Assembly (NCBI GenBank): GCA_020853655.1 | Contig: JADYYL010000129.1 | Location: forward strand, 1 to 14,158 | DNA length: 14,158 nucleotides | Source: Deltaproteobacteria bacterium | GTDB lineage: Bacteria; Bdellovibrionota_C; UBA2361; SZUA-149; JADYYL01 | Direction: 5' to 3' | Shown: positions 7,054-14,158 of the stretch, piece by piece | Position numbering within the stretch: position 1 is the stretch's first letter | Layout: every line of letters starts with the position of its first letter | Made by a program: the position numbers and the translations under genes | Notes under the pieces: generated by a model | What the model saw: the letters and a program-made list of their open reading frames with translations, nothing else | What the model was told of the DNA's origin: nothing | Databases searched by the model: none

Positions 7054-8025
7054 ATGATCATCCTCACCGGCGGCGCCGGTTTTATCGGTAGCGCGTTCCT
7101 CTGGAAGCTCAATGCAGCCGGACGCTCCGACGTGCTCGTTGTCGATGACCTCGGTCATTCCGACAAGTGGAAGAATCTGCGCGGCCGACAATTCTCCGAT
7201 CTCGTATCGATCGGGGACTTCTCCTCACGCCTCGCCAGTGGAGAGGCACTCGGTAACATCGACGCCATTGTACATCTCGGTGCATGCAGCGCGACGACAG
7301 AACGCAACGCAGACTACATGATGGAGAATAACTACCGCTCCACTCGGCGACTCGCGGAGTGGGCGATCTCCCGCGGCGTCTACATGCAGTATGCGTCAAG
7401 CGCAGCCACCTATGGCGACGGCGTGAACGGCTTCTCTGATGACCCTTCTCTGCTTTCCGCGCTCGTCCCTCAAAACGTCTACGGATACTCGAAGCACATG
7501 GTCGATCTCTGGGCTCGAGAAAGTGGAGCGGCAGCAAAGCTCGTCGGCCTGAAATACTTCAACGTCTTCGGCCCGAACGAGTACCACAAAGAAGACATGC
7601 GAAGCGTGGTCGTCAAGGCTTTTGAAGAGATCCGCTCGACCGGCAAGCTCGGCCTTTTCCGCTCCTACCGGAACGACTTCGCCGACGGCGAACAGAAGCG
7701 CGACTTTATTTACGTCAAGGATTGCGTCGATGCGATGATGTGGCTCCTTGAACATCGGGAAGTCCGTGGACTCTTCAATCTCGGCACTGGCAAGGCCCGG
7801 AGCTGGAACGATCTCGCGCGGTCCGTATTCAGCGCCATGAAGGCGCCCGAGCAGATCAACTACGTCGAGATGCCAGAGGGAATGCGCGATCGATATCAGT
7901 ATTTCACGGAAGCCAGCATGAATCGCTTGGCCGCGGCGGGATGTCCCGTTTCATTTCGTTCACTCGAAGAAAGCATTCACGACTATGTCGTGAACTATCT
8001 CACTCCGGGTCACGGGTTTCTGTAG
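7054..8025 (+). CDS. hldD: ADP-L-glycero-D-manno-heptose 6-epimerase
   Basis: A 323-residue extended short-chain dehydrogenase that converts ADP-D-glycero-D-manno-heptose to the L-glycero form, the last step in making the heptose donor for the LPS inner core. It begins with the Rossmann glycine motif GGAGFIG at 6-12 and D31-D32 after strand two. It has the serine region YASSAATYG (113-121), the catalytic YGYSK (143-147; Y143, K147), and the strongly HldD-specific LKYFNVFGPNEYHK at 166-179, followed by KRDFIYVKD. Length is normal for the family. ATG 7054 is chosen over the in-frame ATG at 6991 because GGAG at 7045-7048 precedes it and the glycine motif always sits at the N-terminus. It is divergent from the sulfurtransferase and convergent with the next gene, so probably a single-gene transcript. 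Its presence implies a heptose-containing envelope glycan. Confidence 0.95.
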   Translation: MIILTGGAGFIGSAFLWKLNAAGRSDVLVVDDLGHSDKWKNLRGRQFSDLVSIGDFSSRLASGEALGNIDAIVHLGACSATTERNADYMMENNYRSTRRLAEWAISRGVYMQYASSAATYGDGVNGFSDDPSLLSALVPQNVYGYSKHMVDLWARESGAAAKLVGLKYFNVFGPNEYHKEDMRSVVVKAFEEIRSTGKLGLFRSYRNDFADGEQKRDFIYVKDCVDAMMWLLEHREVRGLFNLGTGKARSWNDLARSVFSAMKAPEQINYVEMPEGMRDRYQYFTEASMNRLAAAGCPVSFRSLEESIHDYVVNYLTPGHGFL

Positions 8026-8075
8026 AGCGGTTCTCGAAACCGCTCTCTATCTCTGGTCGCACTTATCGGTGCGAC
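8024..8075. terminator. Two tandem hairpins between convergent genes
   Basis: The first hairpin pairs AGAGCGGTT (8024-8032) with AACCGCTCT (8038-8046) around five bases and begins inside the hldD stop codon. The second pairs GTCGCAC (8056-8062) with GTGCGAC (8069-8075) around six bases. They fill the 75-base gap between hldD and the convergent gene. Neither has a T-run on either strand, so they may be terminators of a weaker or factor-assisted kind, or only protect 3' ends. Confidence 0.5.
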
Positions 8076-8100
8076 ACCGAGAGCTGTCCTGCGGTTTGTC

Positions 8101-9066
8101 CTACATATCCAGGATATAGGCGAACATCAGCGGCGCAACGATTGTGGCGTCTGACTCGATGACAAATCGTGGCGTTGCTTCCGTCAGCTTGCCCCACGAG
8201 ATCTTCTCGTTCGGAACCGCACCACTGTAAGAACCGTAAGAAGTGGTACTGTCAGAGATCTGGCAGAAGTAACCCCAGAACTTGCACTGCTCCCGAAGGT
8301 CTTGTTGGATGAGCGGCACGACGCAGATCGGGAAGTCGCCAGCGATCCCGCCACCAATCTGAAAGAAGCCAATGTCGTGCTTCGGCGCCGTCTCACGATA
8401 CCAACTGACGAGACCCTGCATCTGCTCCAGGCCAGATTTCACGACGAGTGCGTTCGAGAGGTCCTTCTCGATCACGTGTGCCACGAAAATATTGCCGAGC
8501 GTCGAATCCTCCCATCCGGGAACGAATATCGGAAGGTTCCTCTCCATCGCAGCGATCAGCCAGGAGTCTTTCGGGTCGATCTGATACCGATCCTTGACGA
8601 CTCCGCTGCGGAGCAGCTCATACATGTATTCGTGAGGAGTGTAGCGCTTCCCCTCAACATCCGCCTTCTTCCACAGCGCGAGAACCTCCTTCTCAATCCG
8701 ACGGATCGCCTCCTCTTCAGGGATGCAAGTATCCGTGACGCGGTTCATTCCCTTCTCGCGAAGCGCGACCTCTTCCTTCGCGGACAGCTCGCGGTATGCA
8801 GGAATACGCTTGTAGTGTTCGTGGGCGACGAGATTGAAGACATCCTCCTCGAGGTTTGCCCCCGTGCACGTGATGGCATGCACTTTATCCTTCCGGATCA
8901 TTTCGGCGAGCGTGACACCGAGTTCCGCGGTGCTCATTGCACCTGCGAGGGTCACCATCATCTTTCCGCCCTTGTCCAGATGCTTAACGTAAGCTTCCGA
9001 CGCATCGACGACGGTCGCGGCGTTGAAGTGGCGAAAATTGTGCTTGATGAACTCTTTAATCTTCAT
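8101..9066 (-). CDS. Deoxyhypusine synthase-like protein (bacterial branch)
   Basis: A 321-residue protein of the deoxyhypusine synthase family. The eukaryotic and archaeal enzyme uses NAD to move the aminobutyl group of spermidine to a lysine of eIF5A through an enzyme-lysine imine. Visible matches: MVTLAGAMSTAELG (37-50) and TCTGANLEEDVFNLV (66-80) of the NAD site, LPIFVPGWEDSTLG (178-191), FFQIGGGIAGD (234-244), and SGAVPNEKISWGKL (281-294) carrying the catalytic lysine K293 with E287 and W291. From memory of the human sequence, the acidic pair before this motif is replaced by Y277 and Y280, and the KHHI histidine is missing, so the substrate probably differs. Bacteria have no eIF5A; a role in polyamine synthesis is more likely (inference). 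GGAGAG precedes the ATG at 9066, and a candidate promoter and a hairpin over the Shine-Dalgarno lie upstream. The family is firm; the reaction is open. Confidence 0.88.
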   Translation of the reverse strand: MKIKEFIKHNFRHFNAATVVDASEAYVKHLDKGGKMMVTLAGAMSTAELGVTLAEMIRKDKVHAITCTGANLEEDVFNLVAHEHYKRIPAYRELSAKEEVALREKGMNRVTDTCIPEEEAIRRIEKEVLALWKKADVEGKRYTPHEYMYELLRSGVVKDRYQIDPKDSWLIAAMERNLPIFVPGWEDSTLGNIFVAHVIEKDLSNALVVKSGLEQMQGLVSWYRETAPKHDIGFFQIGGGIAGDFPICVVPLIQQDLREQCKFWGYFCQISDSTTSYGSYSGAVPNEKISWGKLTEATPRFVIESDATIVAPLMFAYILDM

Positions 9067-9073
9067 ACGCTCT

Positions 9074-9088
9074 CCGAGCAGCGCTCGG
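9074..9088 (-). promoter_or_regulatory. Hairpin overlapping the Shine-Dalgarno of the deoxyhypusine-synthase-like gene
   Basis: On the minus strand CCGAGC and GCTCGG form a perfect 6-base stem with a 3-base loop. It ends inside the ribosome binding site (GGAG at 9072-9075), seven bases before ATG at 9066. It could partly hide the site, but the stem is short. Confidence 0.3.
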
Positions 9089-9113
9089 CTCCATTGACGA
9101 GAGAAGTGCCGTG

Positions 9114-9141
9114 ATTATCAGGAATCGATCGCAGTCGCAAA
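9114..9141 (-). promoter_or_regulatory. Candidate promoter of the deoxyhypusine-synthase-like gene
   Basis: On the minus strand GATAAT (9114-9119) matches five of six -10 positions. TTGCGA (9135-9140), 15 bases away, or TTTGCG (9136-9141), 16 bases away, could be the -35 box. Spacing is shorter than ideal. It lies wholly in the 92-base gap after the second GT83 gene, leaving a leader of about 40 bases. Confidence 0.35.
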
Positions 9142-9158
9142 CATCCCAGGAGCATTGG

Positions 9159-10955
9159 TCACGGCACTGGAGCTGGAAGCACCGGTGCTGAATTCGAAGC
9201 GGAATCAAGCGCTGCACGGGCATGGCGCTCAGCCCGAACAAGCACCAAACCATCCCGCCCCTCCGCCTGGGGGCCGGTGCTCTGCAATATCAACTCAAAC
9301 TGATCCACAAGTGCACGGAGTTCATCGAGATCCCTGCGCGCGCTCACCACGAAGAACTCGCCATTCGGCATCGACTCGTCGAGGACCCGGGGAATATTGC
9401 GTGAAGCACTAAACAGCAGCGGATAGAAATCGTGTCGGAACTGAACCAACAGAGCCGCCTCTGGCACGAGGGTTTCCATTTCCGCCGCAAATGGCTCAGG
9501 CGAATTTACCCGGGAAACCGGCGAGACAACCCCCAGTCCAATCACGCAGACCGTGAGAAGTCCCGCGACACCACAACCGAGGAGCCCACGCTCAATCTCT
9601 GCGTTTCGCACCGCTTGAAACGCGCGGTCCGCGATCCACGCGCTGCCCACTCCCGCAAGGAGTATCCACCACCGAGACAAGAGATTGGCGCGCACCGCAT
9701 CGAGCCACAGGAGTACATCCGAGGCTGACAGGAACCAGCGCGCGGGGAGAGCGGCTGCGAGGATGAGCGACACTCCGACGGCTCCGCAAATGATAAGGAT
9801 TCCCATCGCGAACCAGCGGAAGCTCCGCCGCACCCATCCGTCGGCGGGCGACTGAGCATGAGACGAGACGGCGTGTGCCAGGAGAAGCGAGAGCGGAAGG
9901 TACGCGGGGAGCAAATACACCGGCCGCTTACTCTCGGAGATCGAGAAGATCAACAGGAAGACTCCCAGCCAACAGCACGAGAGGATAATCGTCGGATCAG
10001 ATCGCACCGAACTCCATTCCCTGCGTAGCCACAGCACAACGATCGGCAACAAGAAGCTCCACGGCATGAAGCCGCTGATGAGCTCGACGAAGGTCATGTA
10101 GAACGGTGCCTCGTGCCCGATGTCGTAACCGGGATGGTGCAGAAGCCGCGCAAGATTCTCTTTGAACAGGTGCGTGTCGACGAATGCCGCACCGCCTTGA
10201 AAGAACGCTGGCACATACCAGCAAAGCCCGATTCCGATCGAGATTGCCACGGAGACCGCGAAGAGTCGGATCTCCTCCATGAACTGCCCGCGGTCGGCTC
10301 GAATCAGCTTCTGTCCGCGAAAGAGGACCCACGTCGGCACGAAGGCGAGCCACGGCAGCACCAGCCCTATGGGGCCCTTGGTGAGCACTGCGAATCCAAG
10401 GAATCCACCGATCACGTAGAGCGTCCCTCTCCAACGACGCTCATCGTCTGTCGCAAGAAAGCGCGCAAAAAGCATGAAGGACGCGGCAAGAAGCGCGGAG
10501 AACAACATATCGACGCGGGCGAGAACTGCTCCCCTCCCCCACTCAAACGTCGTGGCGCAGATGATGACGGCGAGGGCAGCAAGCCGATGCGACGAACGTT
10601 GCCCAACGAAAAAGAAGAACAGCATCAAGATGAAAGCGGCGGAGAAGACGGACGGTAGACGTATGGCAAGCTCAGCGGGGAGCTGCAGGGTCGTTATCGA
10701 AAAGGCGCCAAGCCAATGAAACAAGGGAGGCTTCGAGGGGATGTCCACCCCATTGCGCAGCGGCAGAACAAAGTTCTGCTGCTCGAACATGTCTTTGACG
10801 ACGAGCCCTTCTCTCGACTCTCCCTTCGAGGAAAACGATTTTTCTGACGCGAGCGAGCAATACAGCCCAAACAGGAGGAGGAAGACGAAGAGGGCCCGAA
10901 GCGCGGTCGAGAGCGACGAGTCGACCTTCTCTTTGGCTTCGCCTGCGACGTTCAT
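9159..10955 (-). CDS. GT83/ArnT-like membrane glycosyltransferase
   Basis: A 598-residue polytopic member of the ArnT/PMT GT-C superfamily. After a cytosolic tail and a first helix at about 18-36 come GESREGLV at 45-52, where E46 and E49 occupy the place of the catalytic acidic residues of the first periplasmic loop, NGVDIPSKPPLFHWL at 68-82, ARVDMLFSALL at 146-156, and LTKGPIGLVLP at 191-201. These are all usual in lipid-linked-sugar transferases of this type, typically using undecaprenyl-phosphate sugars. About 11 helices are followed by a soluble tail of some 110 residues, shorter than in the other GT83-type enzyme of this window. Its ATG overlaps the nadE stop as ATGA (10952-10955), and the G-rich GGTGGGGG just upstream may act as the ribosome site. 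It is last of three coupled genes. It may be an aminoarabinose-, hexose- or other sugar-adding enzyme; the sequence does not say which. Confidence 0.85.
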   Translation of the reverse strand: MNVAGEAKEKVDSSLSTALRALFVFLLLFGLYCSLASEKSFSSKGESREGLVVKDMFEQQNFVLPLRNGVDIPSKPPLFHWLGAFSITTLQLPAELAIRLPSVFSAAFILMLFFFFVGQRSSHRLAALAVIICATTFEWGRGAVLARVDMLFSALLAASFMLFARFLATDDERRWRGTLYVIGGFLGFAVLTKGPIGLVLPWLAFVPTWVLFRGQKLIRADRGQFMEEIRLFAVSVAISIGIGLCWYVPAFFQGGAAFVDTHLFKENLARLLHHPGYDIGHEAPFYMTFVELISGFMPWSFLLPIVVLWLRREWSSVRSDPTIILSCCWLGVFLLIFSISESKRPVYLLPAYLPLSLLLAHAVSSHAQSPADGWVRRSFRWFAMGILIICGAVGVSLILAAALPARWFLSASDVLLWLDAVRANLLSRWWILLAGVGSAWIADRAFQAVRNAEIERGLLGCGVAGLLTVCVIGLGVVSPVSRVNSPEPFAAEMETLVPEAALLVQFRHDFYPLLFSASRNIPRVLDESMPNGEFFVVSARRDLDELRALVDQFELILQSTGPQAEGRDGLVLVRAERHARAALDSASNSAPVLPAPVP

Positions 10956-12988
10956 CGTTGGCCCCCACCCGGCGGCGACTTCGGAATGCGCGCTCGCATC
11001 TCACGCAGCTCTCGGCGGAAACCACCGGAGAGGATCGGAAAACGAAGCCACGATTTTGGATCAAGGCTTTCCTCGTCGAGATGAAAGGCTGGAGCATAGC
11101 GCTCTCGCTTCCACTGATTCCGCGACCAAAGCGTAAAGAATCGCTCTACCCAATCGGTCAATTGAGGGCTCGAGTGTCCAGGGAAAGTGCGTGGGAGCTC
11201 CTCTGCGATCTGCGCCGGGGACATCCTTCGGACGAGGAATGCTCGTTCGATCGCATCGAGGACGTCGTAGGGCATGAGGTCTCCCTCGTCTGTCTGCTGC
11301 GCCGACGGGGGCCTGAGCTCAGCGGTCGGCTCGAGCACATTCACAGCCCGGAGCGGGCCGAACGGGCCGAAACCAAGCGGACCTGTGGTTTCCGCCCAGC
11401 GGAGAAACTTACGTATGAACACTTTATCGAGCCCAGCGATCGGACTGAGTCCGCCGCAGGTATCGCCATCCATAGTCGCGTATCCGACGGCGGCTTCGGA
11501 GCGATTCGAAGTGGCGAGGAGCAGCGCGTTCCGGATGTTCGCAATCATCCAGACGCTTGGACCTCGCACCCTCGTCTGAATGTTCTGCAAAGGGACGTCG
11601 TGTTCCGACCAGGTGAGATGACTCGGGAGTCCGACATTCGTCGGCGCCGAGGCGAGAAGCCCGAGATATTGCTTCACGATCGGATCAACATCGAATGCGA
11701 GAAACGTCGCGCCGAGCGCAGAAGCCAGCGTCTCCGCCGCGACTTTGGTCGTTTCGGAGCTGTTCTCGGTCGCTTGATAGACACAGGTCAGGTTTGAGCG
11801 GACGAGTTCGTCGAGGCTGTTCGCGACCGGGGCCGAAGTTCGTACTGCAAGTCCGTCGAGTCCGAGTTCGGCTTCCGCGAACCGAAACGCGAGCGCGGAA
11901 AGATAGCTCACAGTAGCGGAATCGGCGCCGCCGCTGAGAGAGACGACGAACCCGTTCGATCGGCTCTTGCGCATGTAATCGAACAATCCGAGTGCCTCTG
12001 CATGGCACAGCTCTTCATAGCGAAGCTCCCCTTTCGTCTCCCAGGCTGCAGAGCGGCTGACGGCGACGATGGTTCTGCTCGGCTCGAAGGAAGGGCACTC
12101 GACATCTCGGCGAGCGCTTTCTTTGGCCGTCGGAAGTTCAAGTGCCGCGAGGGCCCAGCTCCGTTCGCGAAACGAGAGGCGTGGAGCACACGATTTCGAT
12201 ATCCCGTTTTCGGCAACCTCCGCGTGACCATCAAAGATCAGTCGGCCAGAGTCATTCCCGAGCAGATTCGCGTAAAGGTATACGGCATTGAAATCCCGTG
12301 ACGCCGCCGAGATCATCTCCCGTCGTCGCTGCACTTTCCCCAGCGTAAAGTGGCTCGCGCTCGGATTGAAAATTATTCCAACGCCCTCAGTAGAGAGCCG
12401 TTTGGCTGGGCGATCAGTAACCCACGCTTCCTCGCAGATTTCCAATCCAAGAGTGATTCCGCCGAACGAATAAACAAGATCTCCGACCGGAACCTTCTGT
12501 CCCTGATACTCGATGATGGATCGAGTCCCGGCGGCCCATGGACGAAACCAGCGCCGCTCGTAATTCACGCGCCCGTCGCCTAACGCAAGCTCGCCTTGAT
12601 CGGCACGCCCGGTCCAACGAGGCTCGAAGTAAACATCGTCGCCGGCGAGATAGCGCTTCAGCGAGCAGCCGTACAGCCTGCCGTTCGCGCACACAGCAGC
12701 GGCGCTGTAGAGTGCACCGTCGACGAGTAGTGGAAGTCCGATGGAACAGGCGAGTCCGATGGTGTGGGGGAGGAGCTCCGTGAGCACCTGAAGCGAGAGC
12801 CTCTGCACGTCCGGAGACCAGAAAGCATCTTCGCAGCCATACCCGGAAATACAAAGCTCCGGGAAACAGACAAATCGCAACTCGGCTGCACGCGCTTCCT
12901 CGAGCGCGAGCTTCAAGTTCTCGAAGTTCTTGTCCCAGTCGAGTGCCGTCTGATTGAGGGCACACGCAGCAACGTTATAAGTCGTCAT
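10952..12988 (-). CDS. nadE: Glutamine-dependent NAD+ synthetase
   Basis: A 678-residue cytosolic enzyme that amidates nicotinic acid adenine dinucleotide to NAD with glutamine and ATP. The N-terminal nitrilase-like glutaminase domain (about 1-300) has the full triad: E44 in CFPELCISGYG, K111 in CSLKRYL, and C185 in LEICEEAW. The C-terminal ATP-pyrophosphatase domain has the SGGADS P-loop at 352-357, TRVRGPSVWMIANIRNALLLATSNRSE (472-498), and GDTCGGLSPIAGLDK (508-522). Length fits the long eukaryote-like bacterial class. The ATG at 12988 is chosen because the family N-terminus (YNVAACALNQ) starts there; the in-frame start at 13276 would add 96 residues lying wholly over the GT2 gene. No Shine-Dalgarno is visible, but the start overlaps the GT2 stop as ATGA (12985-12988), so it is probably translated by coupling. 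It lies between two membrane glycosyltransferase genes, an unusual setting. Confidence 0.93.
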   Translation of the reverse strand: MTTYNVAACALNQTALDWDKNFENLKLALEEARAAELRFVCFPELCISGYGCEDAFWSPDVQRLSLQVLTELLPHTIGLACSIGLPLLVDGALYSAAAVCANGRLYGCSLKRYLAGDDVYFEPRWTGRADQGELALGDGRVNYERRWFRPWAAGTRSIIEYQGQKVPVGDLVYSFGGITLGLEICEEAWVTDRPAKRLSTEGVGIIFNPSASHFTLGKVQRRREMISAASRDFNAVYLYANLLGNDSGRLIFDGHAEVAENGISKSCAPRLSFRERSWALAALELPTAKESARRDVECPSFEPSRTIVAVSRSAAWETKGELRYEELCHAEALGLFDYMRKSRSNGFVVSLSGGADSATVSYLSALAFRFAEAELGLDGLAVRTSAPVANSLDELVRSNLTCVYQATENSSETTKVAAETLASALGATFLAFDVDPIVKQYLGLLASAPTNVGLPSHLTWSEHDVPLQNIQTRVRGPSVWMIANIRNALLLATSNRSEAAVGYATMDGDTCGGLSPIAGLDKVFIRKFLRWAETTGPLGFGPFGPLRAVNVLEPTAELRPPSAQQTDEGDLMPYDVLDAIERAFLVRRMSPAQIAEELPRTFPGHSSPQLTDWVERFFTLWSRNQWKRERYAPAFHLDEESLDPKSWLRFPILSGGFRRELREMRARIPKSPPGGGQR

Positions 12989-14158
12989 CGTATCGGGCTT
13001 ATGGCGCCGTCCATCTTCGCCGACGGCTGCCACGTTGTAGCACGCCGGCCTGACAAGTAGCGAATCCAGGCGACGGCGATGGCGAGATTCACGACGGAGA
13101 AAAAGAGTGGGACCTTGGCCCACGAGCGCTCGCGCAAAGACGGCTTGATATACGCCAGGAACGCGATACCGAAGAACAGGAGAGACCCGTTCGCGACGAG
13201 CAAGAAAAAGAGTGACTCGTCTGCGAGCGCTATCGAACCAAGAGTCGATACAACAAGGAACAGAGGCACAAGCCAACGCATGAGCTTATGGCTGATCACC
13301 TGCCAGGCGAAGGTGCCGTAGGCCCGCGGATCCATCACCTCCCGGCAGACGAATAGCGCGGTCATCCCACGCAAGACCGTTCGAACCTTCCGTTCAAACT
13401 CCTCTTCTTCCGTCTTCACTGCTCGGTACCGACAAATGACATCTTCGGCAGAGACACCACGAAGACCGCGGGCCCGTGCCTCAAGAAGGAGCGAGAAGTC
13501 GCTGGGGATGTCACTTCGCATCGTCAAGCAGAGTCGGCGTCGAACCGCAAAACAAGAGCCGCTCAAACCAACGACGCTGTCGAACGCGGTCTCTAACGAC
13601 CGCAACCACATCTCATACCGGACATACATGCCCTCACCGCTTCCACCGCCCTCGACTTGCTCGACTCGATCGACACTGCTGACAGCACCGACACTCGGGT
13701 CCGCAAAATAGGGAAGAAGCTTCTCAAGCAAATCCGCATCAAGGGAGACCTTGGCATCCGTGAAAAGCACGATGTCGTGCTTCGCGCGATCGGCGGCCAT
13801 CGCCTGCGCGAACTCCTTCCCCTTCCTTTCCGACGACCGGACAAGCCGAACTCCTTGTCCTTCAAACTCTCTCACGATCGCATCAGTTTGATCGTCGCTA
13901 CAATCTGACGCCACGATGATCTCGACTCCACGTGTCAGTTGCGCGGGGATGGGCAATTCAAGTGTCTTGCGTATCTTCTCTCGAATAACGCGCTCTTCAT
14001 TTCGAGCAGCAATAACAATCGAGACGCCGTCGGGTAGGCCCGCTGTCGCGCCAGGAGGAGTAACACGTTTGCCCTGAGAGAGGAGGAAGCGCAGGACAAG
14101 GGGATAGCCAAAGTAGGCGTAGAAGCTCCCGAACAGTCCAAATAATGTCAGCGCAGTG
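12985..14158 (-). CDS. Membrane GT2-family glycosyltransferase (5' end beyond right edge)
   Basis: Partial: 390 residues are visible and the frame is open to the right edge, so the start is missing. The visible N-terminus is a membrane helix (FGLFGSFYAYFGYPLVLRF), followed by a cytosolic GT2 domain: VSIVIAARNEE (45-55), ASDCSDDQTD (83-92), FTDAKVSLDADL (132-143) where the metal-binding DxD is replaced by DxK, GLSGSCFAVRR (197-207), SDFSLLLEARARG (219-231) at the position of the catalytic base, and EFERKVRTVLRG (253-264). About three C-terminal helices follow (about 295-370). The architecture resembles processive or single-addition inner-membrane GT2 enzymes of exopolysaccharide and glycolipid synthesis; it uses a nucleotide sugar on the cytosolic face. 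It is upstream of nadE with an ATGA overlap. The TTG at 13956 is not a start, since conserved sequence continues upstream of it. Confidence 0.88.
   Translation of the reverse strand, partial: TALTLFGLFGSFYAYFGYPLVLRFLLSQGKRVTPPGATAGLPDGVSIVIAARNEERVIREKIRKTLELPIPAQLTRGVEIIVASDCSDDQTDAIVREFEGQGVRLVRSSERKGKEFAQAMAADRAKHDIVLFTDAKVSLDADLLEKLLPYFADPSVGAVSSVDRVEQVEGGGSGEGMYVRYEMWLRSLETAFDSVVGLSGSCFAVRRRLCLTMRSDIPSDFSLLLEARARGLRGVSAEDVICRYRAVKTEEEEFERKVRTVLRGMTALFVCREVMDPRAYGTFAWQVISHKLMRWLVPLFLVVSTLGSIALADESLFFLLVANGSLLFFGIAFLAYIKPSLRERSWAKVPLFFSVVNLAIAVAWIRYLSGRRATTWQPSAKMDGAISPIR

Noticed and set aside
12989..13276. Extended 774-residue form of NAD synthetase
   Set aside because: The extra 96 residues lie wholly over the well-supported GT2 gene and look like random Arg-rich antiframe translation.
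13954..13956. TTG at 13956 as start of the GT2 gene
   Set aside because: The same frame continues to the window edge with the typical GT2 strand IVIAARNEE and a membrane helix, so the gene starts outside.

Overview
The window comes from a moderately GC-rich, Gram-negative-type bacterium. The Gram-negative reading rests on an ADP-heptose epimerase (hldD), two lipid-linked sugar/GT83-type membrane glycosyltransferases and several exported proteins. A DUF1800 protein, a bacterial deoxyhypusine-synthase-like protein and an actinobacterial-like thiosulfate sulfurtransferase in one place suggest an environmental lineage of the deltaproteobacterial / Bdellovibrionota / Acidobacteria sort. That placement is only an inference. 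I see no mobile element, tRNA, rRNA or CRISPR array, and no clear sign of recent transfer.

Layout, left to right. (1) 1-1325, minus: 5' part of an exported DUF1800 protein that runs off the left edge. (2) 1326-1806: a 481-base divergent intergenic region. (3) 1807-2418, plus: an exported thioredoxin-fold redoxin with a strong terminator. (4) 2479-6831, minus: a run read from right to left as a two-domain thiosulfate sulfurtransferase broken by an in-frame TAG, then a SufE-like sulfur acceptor, then a large GT83-type glycosyltransferase overlapping sufE by ATGA, then a TerC-family membrane protein. (5) 7054-8025, plus: hldD, divergent from the sulfurtransferase. (6) 8026-8100: two hairpins between convergent genes. 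(7) 8101-9066, minus: the deoxyhypusine-synthase-like gene with its own candidate promoter. (8) 9159-14158, minus: a tightly coupled trio, GT2 glycosyltransferase (cut by the right edge), glutamine-dependent NAD synthetase, and a second GT83-type glycosyltransferase, joined by two 4-base ATGA overlaps.

How the genes may work together. hldD, the two GT83-type enzymes and the GT2 enzyme point to envelope glycan (LPS or similar) construction. The sulfurtransferase and SufE handle persulfide sulfur. nadE makes NAD, which both the deoxyhypusine-synthase-like enzyme and HldD-type epimerases use as cofactor, though that link is only suggestive.

Most noteworthy are the sulfurtransferase split by TAG, with an ideal Shine-Dalgarno and a GTG directly after the stop, and the deoxyhypusine-synthase-like protein, which keeps the catalytic lysine but appears to have lost acidic spermidine-contacting residues. 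I did not find a clearly new multi-gene system.
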